Source: Malania oleifera (Eukaryota > Streptophyta > Magnoliopsida > Santalales > Ximeniaceae). Taken from it: a stretch of DNA of 64,000 bases. Below, piece after piece: positions 44,270-54,857 of the stretch. The position numbers were made by a program, and so were the translations under genes. The stretch's first letter is position 1. The number at the start of each line of letters is the position of its first letter. The stretch covers positions 62,001 to 126,000 of the forward strand of contig NC_080421.1 in NCBI RefSeq assembly GCF_029873635.1, in the 5' to 3' direction. Below the pieces are notes generated by a model. The model saw only the letters and a program-made list of their open reading frames with translations. It was not told the DNA's origin and made no database searches.

Positions 44270-44651
44270 CCTAAATCTTATTAACTTTTCAGGAGCCCCG
44301 GATAGGAGAGCGGGAAAAGCCCCGCTAATATAGTACGGTCTATCTACCCTTTTTGAAGGGTAAGTTTTGTAGGAACAGTTAGATTTTATGGGAAATGTCC
44401 CTAGGTTTTATTTTTGGGATGTATATATGAAAATACAGTGATTGTAGTAACTCTGGTATATTGTGGTATATGGTATTGAGATGTACATGTTTGTATATTT
44501 TCTGCTGCTAGGGCTTCTATTTTATGCTTTGATATATCCCTCGTTCCCACGGGCCCAGGTGGATTGTGACCTGCTAAGCTGGAATGTATGATGTGATGAT
44601 AATTTATTTATTAAAAAAAATATATGTGAAAAAGGAGTAGGTCATTACAGT

Positions 44652-44663
44652 TGGTATCAGAGC
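44652..44663 (+). other. PBS of the inner chromovirus
   Basis: TGGTATCAGAGC lies two bases after the 5' LTR. Confidence 0.9.
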
Positions 44664-44952
44664 CTAGGTTGCTAGGTTCTGTAGACTTTAGAGTGCAGCA
44701 GGAACAATACCAGAGTTTAGGAAATGATTTGAGGTTTTGTTCTATAGTCTAGAGGCAGGACTTCCGCGGTAGTTTCTGTGTTTTTCCTGGGGTGACGATT
44801 TCAGGAAAACCATAGTAAGCTATTGTCGGGTTGTGTTCCTAGAATATAGGACTGGGGATTAACAATGGGTTAAAAATGTTGAGATAAGTGGTGAGGATAG
44901 GGGGGTAAATTATGAGGATAGGATTACTGAATTGCAACTGCTATTTTCCAGG

Positions 44953-46100
44953 ATGGATCCAGAAGGAAATAGTGCCCATGCGAGTGGCAGTGATGGAGCA
45001 GGACCATCAGGTGCAGCTAGGACCGACTCTGATGCGGTATTATGTAGCGTGACTCAGCAGGTTATGGCTGAGATTGCTAAGAGCTCGAGGGAGCAGAGTG
45101 GTCCATCTACAGGCCATAGGTGCACTATAGAGAAATTTACAAAGATGAATCATCTGGCGTTCTCAGGTGGAGTTGATCCTGTAGCCGCTGAGAACTGGAT
45201 GCAGGAAATTGAGAAAATCTTGGCTGTGTTGCAATGTACTGAGGAATAGAGGGTCCTCTTTGCCACCTATAAATTGACAGGAGAGGCTGAGAGGTGGTGG
45301 ACTGCGGTGAGACTATTAGAGCAGCAGAGGGTGACTCCAATAGCTATGACATGGGACCGGTTTAAAGATCTATTCTTTGACAGATATTTTCCAGCTACTG
45401 TGAGGAAGGCTAAGGTAGAAGAGTTCTTGAGTCTGAATCAGGGACAGCTATCCGTCCAGTAGTATGCAGCACGTTTTATCGAGCTCTCTCGATTCGCCCC
45501 ATACATTGTTCCTTATGAGGTGAAGAAGGCGAGGCAGTTTGAGAGAGGCTTGAGGCGAAGTATACTTAGGCAGGTGGTGGTGCTGCGGATCCAGGACTTC
45601 AATGAGTTGGTCGACAGGGCGGTCTTAGCAGAGATTGGTGAGCGTCTTGATGCGGATGAACCGGGACAGAGGAAGAAATCTGCATTTACAAGCTACCAGC
45701 AGGGTCACTGGCCGGGTCAGTGGAGGAGAGGTAATCATGGTAGAGGGTGGAGAGAGGAGACAGGAGGACGCCAAGTGCAGACAGGGCAGGGTCCTCCAGT
45801 TTGTCAGACTTGTGGTAGGAGGCACTGGGGAGAGTGTCGAGCTGGTGGTGTAGTGTGCTACCGCTGCGGTAGATCGGGACATATAGTGCGAGATTGTCCT
45901 ACCCCGCCAGATGCAGCTCCGGTGTGCTATCGCTGTGGTAGATCGGGGCACATGGTACGAGACTGCCCTACTCCACCAGATGCAGTTCCAGCTCCTAGAC
46001 CATACCAGGGAGGTTATCAGGCACCACGGGGGGGCCAGCAGAGGAATACTACTCCAGCCAGGGTGTTTACTCTGACGCCGGGTGAGGCTGAGGCGTCAGG
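44953..46100 (+). pseudogene. Chromovirus gag with duplicated zinc knuckle
   Basis: The first ATG (44953) follows a splice-acceptor-like TATTTTCCAG. The product starts MDPEGNSAHASGSDGAGPSG and contains the gag core (EKFTKMNHLAFSGGVDPVAA, RFKDLFFDRYFPATVRKAKV). There is one CCHC-like motif CQTCGRRHWGEC, then two tandem CYRCGRSGHIVRDC-type knuckles (45853-45990). Gag forms the virus-like particle and packages RNA. TAG stops lie at 45247 and 45460. The sister copy at 53183 has only one such knuckle. Confidence 0.88.
45853..45990 (+). repeat. 69-bp tandem duplication of a gag zinc knuckle
   Basis: The units 45853-45921 and 45922-45990 encode VCYRCGRSGHIVRDCPTPPD and the same with I to M. They differ at 12 of 69 bases, and 10 of these are synonymous. 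Confidence 0.9.
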
Positions 46101-46840
46101 TGACGTGGTGACAGGTATGGTCATTATGCTTTCTTTTAAAGTTATTGCATTATTTGATTCAGGAGCTACACACTCGTTTGTGTCCTTGGGGTGTATTAAA
46201 TTATGTGAGGCTGAAACACAATCATTAGATATTGAACTGTTGGTATCTACACCGACTGGGTCGGCAGTGAGGTGTGGTAGGGTACTCCGTGACTGCCCAA
46301 TAGAGATTCAGGGGAAAACATTGTCTACTGATTTCATAGTCTTAGACATGCATGGGTTTGACGTTATATTTGGCATGGATTGGCTAGCAGCTAATTTTGC
46401 CAGCATAGATTGTCGTGCATGAGAGGTGATATTTAGACCCCCGAGGGAAGCAGAATTCAAGTTTGTAGGGTCGCATGTACAATCCCCGCCTCAACTAGTT
46501 TCAGCTATTCAGGCCAGGAGACTACTGCTGAGTGGTTGTTAGGGGTTTGTGGCGGTTGTGAAAGAGATGTCAGAGAATGATTCGAAACTTGCTAGCACGC
46601 TTGTAGTGAAGGAGTTTGTGGATGTTTTTCGAGATGAGTTACCAGGCTTGCCACCCGACCGTGAGGTGGATTTCTCTATTGATCTACCTCCCGGTACAGC
46701 GCCGATTTCTAAAGTACCTTATCGAATTGCGCTAGTGGAGTTAGCAGAATTGAAGAATCAGTTGCAAGATCTGCTAGATAAGGGCTTCATACGGCCCAGT
46801 GTATCTCTGTGGGGAGCTCCAATTTTATTTGTGAAAAAAA
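46101..46840 (+). pseudogene. Chromovirus protease and linker
   Basis: The retropepsin site ALFDSGATHSFVSLG starts near 46150, followed by LRDCPIEIQGKTLSTDFIVL and DMHGFDVIFGMDWLAANFAS. Stops follow at 46419 (TGA) and 46540 (TAG). The linker continues with [40 protein letters not shown] and [21 protein letters not shown] run of ten A near 46836-46846 then shifts the frame. The catalytic aspartate is intact. Confidence 0.88.
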
Positions 46841-47560
46841 AAAGACGGGACTATGAGGATGTGTATAGACTATAGGGAGATAAATAAAGTGACAATCAAG
46901 AATAGGTATCCTCTACCCCGTATCGATGATTTGTTTGACCAGCTCCAGGGTACACGGGTGTATTCAAAGATTGACCTCAAATCTGGCTACCATCAGGTGA
47001 AGGTGAAAGCAGAAGACGTCTCAAAGACGGCCTTCAAGACTAGGTATAGGCATTACGAGTTTCTAGTGATGCCATTTGGTTTGACGAATGCTCCTGCGGT
47101 ATTTATGGACTTGATGAATAGAGTCTTCCACTAATACCTAAACCAATTTGTTGTTGTTTTTATTGATGACGTACTGGTCTATTCTAGGAACTATAAGGAG
47201 CATAAGACGCACTTGAGGTAGGTTTTGCAGACACTTCGGGAAAAGAAGTTGTACGCCAAGTTCAGTAAATGTGAATTTTGGCTGGAGAAGGTCGTGTTCT
47301 TGGGGCATGTTGTATCTGGAGACGGTATTTCTGTGGATCCTAGCAAGATTGAGGCTGTAGTGAATTGGGCTAGACCGAGAAATGTCCACGAGATCAGGAG
47401 TTTCTTGGGGCTAGCAGACTATTACCGTCGTTTTGTTGAGGGATTCTCAACTTTGTCAGTGCCCTTGACACGACTGACGAGGAAGAATGTTAGATTTGAG
47501 TGGGACGATAGTTGTGAGCAGAGTTTTCAGGAACTGAAGCAGAGACTTGTCACAGCACCA
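46841..47560 (+). pseudogene. Chromovirus reverse transcriptase
   Basis: It reads [60 protein letters not shown], catalytic [13 protein letters not shown] and [20 protein letters not shown], then [20 protein letters not shown]. Stops at about 47133 (TAA) and 47219 (TAG) flank the catalytic box. The YxDD-type residues (IDDV) are present. Confidence 0.88.
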
Positions 47561-48090
47561 GTGTTGATCATCCCATGTGAGGGTGAAGGGTATACCATTT
47601 ACAGTGATGCGTCCTTGAAGGGACTTGGCTGTGTATTAATGCAGCATGGCAGGGTAGTGGCGTATGCATCCATGTAATTGAAAGAATATAAGAAGAACTA
47701 CCCTACCCATGATCTTGAGTTGGCTGCAGTGGTACACGCACTAAAGATTTGGAGGCATTGCCTGTACGGTGAGCAGTGTGAGATCTTCTCCGACCATAAA
47801 AGTTTGAAGTATTTCTTTACACAGAAAAAACTGAATATGAGGCAGAGAAGGTGGTTGGAGCTGATTAAGGATTTTGATTGTACCATCAGTTATCAGCTAG
47901 GGAAAGCAAAAGTGGTAGCTGATGCGTTGAGTAGGAAATCCAAGGAGCTAGTGTTGGCGGCTATGGGGATCCAGCATCCGATCATAATGGATCTGGAGAG
48001 ACTCGGCATAGAGTTGGTGGAGAGTGATCTCCCAGTATGTATTGCCAGCCTAGTGGTACAACCTACCCTGCAGGAGAGAATTAAAGCTGC
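47561..48090 (+). pseudogene. Chromovirus RNase H
   Basis: It reads [20 protein letters not shown], then TAA at about 47675, then [40 protein letters not shown] and [19 protein letters not shown]. The acidic residues in SDAS, DLEL and SDHKS are visible. Confidence 0.88.
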
Positions 48091-49502
48091 CCAGAAGGAA
48101 GATCCAGAGCTAGTGAAGGTGATAGACAGAGTACAGAGTGGGCAGGGGGAGGAGTTCAGTATCGCAGATGACGGAGCTTTGCGGTTCCATTCCAGATTAT
48201 GTGTTTTTGCCGATACTAAGATCAGGAAGACTATTTTAGAGGAGGCTCACAGATCTTTGTATACAGTTCATCCCGGTAGTACGAAGATGTATAGAGATCT
48301 GCGAGAGTCATACTGGTGGAGTGGTATGAAGAGAGAGATTGCCGAGTATGTAGCGCAGTGTTTGACGTGCCAGCAGGTAAAGGCTGAGCACCAGAGACCG
48401 ACAGGGTAGTTGCAGCCGTTATTTATCCCGGAGTGGAAGTGGGATCACATATCGATGGACTTCGTGTCAGGACTGCCCAACGACGTTACATGGTCATAAT
48501 GCCATCTGGGTGATTGTTGATCGATTGACGAAGACCGCCCACTTTATTCCCATTAAGATTAGCTACTCCCTCAGCCGTTTAGCGAAGATTTACATTCAGG
48601 AGATAGTATCTTCTCATGGGGTGCCTGTATCTATTGTGTCGGATCGAGACCCACGATTCACATCACGATTTTGGAGGAGTCTGCAGGAGGCTCTGGGGTC
48701 TCAGTTATTGTTTAGTACGGCATTCCATCCTCGGTCAGACGGGCAGATTGAGAGGACGATACAGATATTAGAGGACATGCTCAGAGCGTGTGTACTAGAC
48801 TTTGGGGGTAGTTGGACCCAGTTCATGCCATTAGTAGAATTTGCGTATAATAACAGTTATCAGTCTAGCATTGGCATGGCATCATTTGAGGCTCTGTACG
48901 GTAAGAGATGTCGTTCTCCTTTGTTTTGGGATGAAGTGGGTGAGCGGCGAGTAGTGGGGCCAGAGCTGGTTCAGCAGGCGTGTGATAAAGTTCGTCTTAT
49001 CAGGGACAGGATCAGTGCAGCTCAGAGTCGACAGAAGAGTTATGCCGACCATCGCCGCAAGAATTTACAGTTTGACGTAGGTGATCACATATTTTTGAAG
49101 ATAGCTCCGATGAAAGGGGTTATGTGATTTGGGAGGAAGGGTAAACTTAGTCCTAGGTTTATCGGTCCATTTGAGATTCTAGATAAAGTGGTACCGGTAG
49201 CCTACAGGCTAGCTTTGCCACCTGTATTGTCCAGGATTCACAACGTATTTCATGTTGCTATGTTGAGGAAATACGTCCCAGACCCTTCTCATGTCATCAA
49301 TTATGATGAGTTAGAGCTTGGTGATTCACTGGGATATGAGGAGGTACCAGTACAGATTCTGGATAGGAAAGTGCAAGAGCTACATAACAGGACAATTTCT
49401 CAAGTAAAAGTCTTGTGGAGGAATCATGTAGTAGAAGAGGCTTCTTGGGAGTCCGAGGAGCAGATGAAGCAGAGGTATCCGCATTTATTTCAAGAAGTCT
49501 GA
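48091..49502 (+). pseudogene. Chromovirus integrase with chromodomain
   Basis: The zinc domain [20 protein letters not shown] to [15 protein letters not shown] keeps the H, H, C, C residues. The core follows with MDFVSGLPN, a small frameshift near 48480-48495, WVIVDRLTKTAHFIPI, SIVSDRDPRFTSRFW and FHPRSDGQIERTIQILEDML, which holds the last acidic residue. The C-terminal part (FDVGDHIFLKIAPM) is broken by TGA at about 49126. The chromodomain reads RTISQVKVLWRNHVVEEASW and ends RYPHLFQEV with TGA at 49500-49502. A TAG lies at about 48406. Confidence 0.88.
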
Positions 49503-49744
49503 GTGAATAAATGTAAATAGTTAAGTAGTTTTCTGTTGCAGGTACATGTAATGGTTGAATAGTGTAGTACTTTAGTTTTGGGAGAATGGTTTTCTTTTGT
49601 ATATGTAATCTTCCAAGACTCGAAATGTAACCACGGTATTCCTCTGCCATAAGTGAGGGTAGGTAATAAAATGAGTAGACCCTTTTTCCTGATTAAAGGA
49701 TGGCGAGTTACAGAAACAGTAAATTTCGAGGACGAAATTCTTTT

Positions 49745-49757
49745 AAGGGGGGAGGAA
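49745..49757 (+). other. Polypurine tract of the inner chromovirus
   Basis: AAGGGGGGAGGAA directly precedes the 3' LTR start TGTAGTAATCGGG. Confidence 0.85.
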
Positions 49758-49862
49758 TGTAGTAATCGGGAAAAAAATAAAATTTTAAAAAATAATAATA
49801 ATAAAATAATAAAATAAAATTCATTAATTAAATTAACAAGTAAAATGAATAGTATGATAAGG

Positions 49863-49904
<42 letters not shown>

Positions 49905-49917
49905 TAAATACTAAAGC

Positions 49918-49953
<36 letters not shown>

Positions 49954-50024
49954 ATACAAGCTTCTTCAAGAAGCTTTGAAAGTCAAAATCCAAATTGAAT
50001 TGGATTTTTAGGTGTGCGTGAGTG

Positions 50025-50084
<60 letters not shown>

Positions 50085-52016
50085 CGACTCTCTCTCTCCT
50101 CGATTCCGGGCTAGTTTTACGTCGGATCGACAAACCGAAGCCACCACGACGCTCCTGGCAAAGTTCTCTACAAGTCTGCTGGAGCGGATCGTCAGGGAAA
50201 CGAAGTTGGATTTCATCCCAAATCCAAGGTAAGGCTTTATATTCAATATTTGGATTTTTGACAGTTGAAGAAAGTGATATACGCGTAAAAATAGTGAACT
50301 TTAATACTGAAAATTCTCAGTTCCAGGGTGTTGATTGGGAATGTTGAGAATCATCCCTAAGTTAAGGTAAGACTTTTTAAGTCGAATTTGACTTAGTGGT
50401 AGTTATAGAAAATGTTGTACGTACGAAAATACTAAACTTTAATTCTGCGAGTTTTCATTTTCAGGGTGTTGAGTTGAGAACCTTGTGGGTACGGGGAAGA
50501 TTTTCTTAGGGGCTTTTCAGGAATCAGGTAAGGGAATAAACTACGCTAGTTTTGTTTTGAGAAAATGTATGTATATATATGTAGCATCTGGTTTCAGGAA
50601 AAATAAATATATTTATATATATGATTTATATTTGAAAAATACTGTTTAAATGATGATATGTTGAATACGTGGAAAATTTGTTTAGTGTGGTATGAATATA
50701 AAAATGTTGTGAAATACTGTTTTCTGGGAATGGGGAGGATATGGATTTCTATGATGGAAAACCGGCGTACGGGCCGAGATGTATATATATATATGTGTGT
50801 GATTTGCCGGCGTACGGGCCGTGCTATGTGGATATGTTTGCCGGCGTGCGGGCCGTACTATGTGGATGAGATTTGCCAGCGTACGGGCTGTGCTACGTGA
50901 TTTGCCGGTGTACGGGCTGAGCTATGTGATTTGCCAGCATACGGGCTGTGTTATGTGATTTGCCGGCATACGGGCCGAGCTATGATAAAATGTGAAATAC
51001 CGGCCTACGGGCCGATGATTTTCATGATATATGTATATGTGAAAAATGATATGAATGATTTGATAATTAATGATATTAGTTATCCATGTATCACGATTTT
51101 AGTATATGTATATGATATCAGAACCTGGTTGGCTTGGTTTAGGCTAGCACTTGCACGGTACCGTTGCTATGTGTCCATGGTCCTTGTGATCATGATATCT
51201 GTGTTAACGCCGCTGTACGAAGTGGTGTGAGATTGGATGGTCGAAGTGGTTATTTTCAAGAAGTGTGCTGTTATCGCCCCTAGTGTACGGACCAGTCTGG
51301 GTAGACCCATCGGACCTACAGACTACTGTTTGACTTGGCAGTGATTGGCCAACCATTGTCAGGTCCCGCCTTCGGGCCACACAACCCAGTCATGTGGGGG
51401 TAATACATGACAACAGCCAGCTAACCTACCAGTTGTTTTATGTTATTATTAGTGTATGAGATGAGATATGTTTATGAAAATGCAGTATATTCTGCTATGT
51501 GTTCATATATATGTATGTTTTCCCAAATTTGATAAATAGTATTGAATATGTTATGTATGGTATATGTAGAACACATAATACTCATGTTGCCACACACTGG
51601 TATTAGTTTATTTCCCTTACTGAGAGGTGTCTCACCCCTAAATCTTATTAACTTTTTAGGAGCCCCGAATAGGAGAGCGGGAAAAGCCCCGCTGATATAG
51701 TACGGTCTATCTACCCTTTTTGAATGGTAAGTTTTGTAGGGACAGTTAGATTTTGTGGGAAATGTCCCTAAGTTTTATTTTTGGGATGTATATATGAAAA
51801 TACAGTGATTGTAGTAACTCTGGTATATTGTGGTATATGGTATTGAGATGTACATGTTTGTATATTTTCTGCTGGTGGGGCTTCTGTTTTATGCTTTGAT
51901 ATATCCCTGGTGCCCATGGGCCCAGGTGGATTGTGACCTGCTGAGTTGGAATGTATGATGTGATGATAATTTGTTTATTAAAAAAAATATATATGAAAAA
52001 GGAGCGGGTCGTTACA
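49758..52016 (+). repeat. 3' LTR of the inner chromovirus
   Basis: It has the same layout as the 5' LTR, with the hairpin at 49958-49976, CT tract at 50027-50082, 138-bp units from 50230, word array at 50760-51015, and conserved motif at 51617-51636. Differences from the 5' LTR are mostly microsatellite lengths and scattered transitions. Confidence 0.92.
51617..51636 (+). other. Conserved LTR motif copy (perfect stem)
   Basis: It reads TTACTGAGAGGTGTCTCACC, 380 bp before the LTR end at 52016. Confidence 0.65.
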
Positions 52017-52021
52017 ACCCT

Positions 52022-52796
52022 GATGGATGGTTATGATATTGAGTATAGTATCGTTGCTAGTGGTGTTAGTGCAACCACATGGACTCTTGGAGCGTGTGGT
52101 GTGATAGTCGACTGAGCCATTTTGTAGGGTTATTGGGCCTTCTGAGTCCAGATCAGGGTTATAGGCTGGCTAGTCGTACTACAGACGCGATATGTGATAT
52201 GATACTTTGATTTAACTGGGTCGACCAACCGTGGTTAGATCCAGCCTTCTGGCCGCACAACCTTGACCATGGGGGGAAGCATGGCGTGGATAGAAAGATC
52301 CTCAGGGTGGCCATGAGTTACAGACGCGATGTTAGTATTTGATACTAAGGATACTCATGAGCCGGAAAGTAAAATGGAAATGGAAAGTAAAAGAATGATA
52401 AAATTGGCTAAAATGAGAAATGAAAGAAGGAATGGAAATTAAGAAATAAAGAAAGATAAAATTGAGAAATGGAACCGTGTGAGTTAATGACATAAATAAT
52501 TGAGGCAAAGTGAAACTCTCCTGGTGTTTTGTAGTTTTTGAGTTTGTGATAATGATCTATATGTGTGTATGTTGATACTCTAGGTATTGTATTCTGAATG
52601 ATATAAATACACTGTCTTCCGCTGTTAGGTTTTATAAATAAAATGACTTTTTACCCGGTACCCAATGCGGGTCGGGTCGTAAGAATGTTAGTAGGGTTTT
52701 TGACGTGGCCGATTTATGGATGTTATGGATGACGTGTGAATATTTGATTATTTATTTATTATTAAAAAAATTGTATGAAAAAATTAGGGCGTCACA
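52022..52796 (+). repeat. 3' part of the outer chromovirus 5' LTR
   Basis: It continues the LTR interrupted at 42340 and is the reverse counterpart of 5687-6895. It contains a TATA-like TATAAATAAAATG near 52633 and ends GGGCGTCACA. Confidence 0.8.
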
Positions 52797-52799
52797 ATT

Positions 52800-52811
52800 T
52801 GGTATCAGAGC
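52800..52811 (+). other. PBS of the outer chromovirus
   Basis: TGGTATCAGAGC lies three bases after the LTR end at 52796. Confidence 0.9.
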
Positions 52812-53182
52812 CTAGGTTGCTAGGTTCTGTAGACTTTAGTAGACAGCGGAATACAATACCAGAGTATAAGAGTGGATTTTGAGGAAAATAGGAGATGGGT
52901 AGATTGAAATGTGAGTTAGTGATTGTTAGAGAATGAGGTGAGAATTTAGGGTTCTATCTTGCAGCCTAGAGGCAGGAGTACCAGGGTTGTTTCTGTGTTT
53001 TTCCTGGGGTGACAATTTTCGGAAAAACCATGGATACTATCGTTGGGTCTTGTTTCTGAGTGGTAGGACTGAATCTTACATGGGGATTAAGGATGTGGAT
53101 AGAAGAGTAATTTGTCAGGTATTGTAGTGTATGGTTTGGGTGATAGTAGTTGTATGCTGAGATTAGTTGCTTCCTTTGTAGG

Positions 53183-54492
53183 ATGGATCCAGGGAACAGT
53201 AACACGAATGCGGGAGGTGATGGAGTAGGACCTTCTAGTATAGGTGGTGCAAACCCTGACGCGATATTGCGTAGTGTCACTCAATAGGTGATGGCTGAGA
53301 TAGCCAAGAGCTCGGGGGAGCAGAGCTGCATGATTGAGCAATTCACGCGTATGCGACCCCCGTCTTTCGCTGGAGGAGCGGACCCACTAGTAGCAGAGAA
53401 CTGGGTTCAAGACATAGAGGACATATTGGTAGTCCTCTCATGTACAGATGAGCAGAGGGTGTTATTTTCCATATTTAAATTGACCGAGGAGGCAAAGCGC
53501 TGGTGGAGGTCAGTGAGAGTACTAGAGTAGCAGAGGCCGGATCCTATAGCGATGACATGGAGTCGCTTTAGGGAGATTTTCTTCGAGCGGTACTTTCCCT
53601 CTACGGTGAGGAGTGCAAAGGCATTAGAGTTTCTGTATCTGACACAGGGGTCTATGACGGTGCAGTAGTACACAACGAGGTTTGTCGAGCTGTCTCGGTT
53701 CACCCCGTATATGGTGCCATATGAGGAAAGGAAGGCGAGGAAGTTTGAGGAGGGCTTGGGGCAGAACTTGTATAAGCAGGTGGTAGGTTTCCGAGCTTAG
53801 ACTTTCTTAGAGATAGTGGACAGGGTTGCGGTGATTAAGAGCAGTATACAGAGAGGCGCAGCAACCCATAGTCGGCGAAAGAGGCCCGCGCCTTCTAATT
53901 TTTAGGCAGGGCCCAATCGAGGGCCGTGGAGGAGATATGATAGTAAAGGGGGGTGACGACAGGGAGGAAGAGAGCGAGTAGTACAAGGCACACAAATGCT
54001 CCCTCCTTATCCCAGATGTTTGAGGAGGCACCCAAGAGAGTGCCGAGCGAGGGAGGTTGTCTGCTATCAGTGCCACCAGCCTGGACATATCGCGAGGAAC
54101 TATCAGGCACCGCCAGCAGTAGCAACTACTCCTCAACCATACAGAAGAGGCTATCAGGCACCTAGAGGTGGATAGTAGAGGAATACTGCCTCGGCACGAG
54201 TTTATGCACTGACGCTGAGAGATGCTAAGGTGGCGGGAGATGTGGTGACAGGTACAGTTTCAATACTGTCATTTAAAGCTACAGTCTTATTTGATTCTAG
54301 AGCGACGCATTCTTTTATCGCCCGGGGTTATGTAAAGTTGTGTGGGTTTGAGCCTCAGCAATTAGATCTTAGGTTTTCTGTTACTACGTCGACTGGGACT
54401 GTTGGGATATGTAGAAAGGTACTCAAGGACTGTCCAGTAGATATTCAGGGGAGGTCTTTGTCAGCTAATCTGATGGTTTTAGACATGCATGG
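53183..54492 (+). pseudogene. Outer chromovirus gag and protease, 5' part
   Basis: The ATG at 53183 follows an acceptor-like TTCCTTTGTAG. The frame reads MDPGNSNTNAGGDGVGPSS, FTRMRPPSFAGGADPLVAEN, RFREIFFERYFPSTVRSAKA and a single knuckle YQCHQPGHIARN, in which the last cysteine is changed. It then reads VLFDSRATHSFIARGYVKLC, where the protease DSGAT is DSRAT. Stops are dense: 53285, 53528, 53666, 53798, 53903, 54173 and 54176, nearly all TAG at places where the sister copy has CAG. It ends at the solo LTR at 54493. Confidence 0.85.
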
Positions 54493-54837
54493 TGTAACGA
54501 CCTACTTAATTAACTGATTTTTTTATAAAAAAAAAAACTAAACAATGTAACAATTAACATACTCTGATACCACAACATCAACCTAAGCAGCGAGAAGCTG
54601 AATCATATAAACATAACCATAACCATTATATACAATACAAAAACCAATACCAGAGTACTACCATGTTCCCTAAAATATACACTTATCACTATTTTTCCTA
54701 AAATACCCTCAACTAGCTAGGGTACACAAAAATCCTCCACTATACTCACTTTGCTGATAGGGCACTACAGACGCCCCTCTATTTGCGAGCCTGACCTGCT
54801 CGCCTACCTAGATCACCTGAAAAATGTTTCAACACTG

Positions 54838-54857
54838 GAATGAGCCAACGCTCAGTA
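54838..54857 (-). other. Conserved LTR motif copy with compensatory stem change
   Basis: In LTR sense it reads TTACTGAGCGTTGGCTCATT. TGAGC pairs with GCTCA around GTTG, whereas the other copies have TGAGA and TCTCA. It lies 345 bp before the LTR end. Confidence 0.65.

Larger units (their letters stand above)
42341..44649 (+). repeat. 5' LTR of the inner chromovirus
   Basis: It starts TGTAGTGATCGGG and ends GGTCATTACA. In order it has AT-rich DNA with TA runs, two AAGCTT hairpins (42477-42497 and a damaged one near 42554), a CT tract (42627-42711), two 138-bp tandem units with splice-like ends (42863-43138), an array of CCGGCGTACGGGCC words (43392-43650), and the conserved motif (44250-44269). 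Confidence 0.92.
42341..52016 (+). mobile_element. Complete nested chromovirus (Tekay-like), perfect TSD
   Basis: A 9676-bp element with LTRs of 2309 and 2259 bp, a perfect ACCCT TSD (42336-42340 and 52017-52021), a PBS, a polypurine tract and gag-pol ending in a chromodomain. Both flanks are halves of the outer 5' LTR. The two LTRs are very similar, so it is the youngest large insertion here. The polyprotein nevertheless carries about nine stops and at least two frameshifts, so it is non-autonomous. Tekay/Del assignment rests on the polyprotein motifs and LTR length. Confidence 0.93.
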
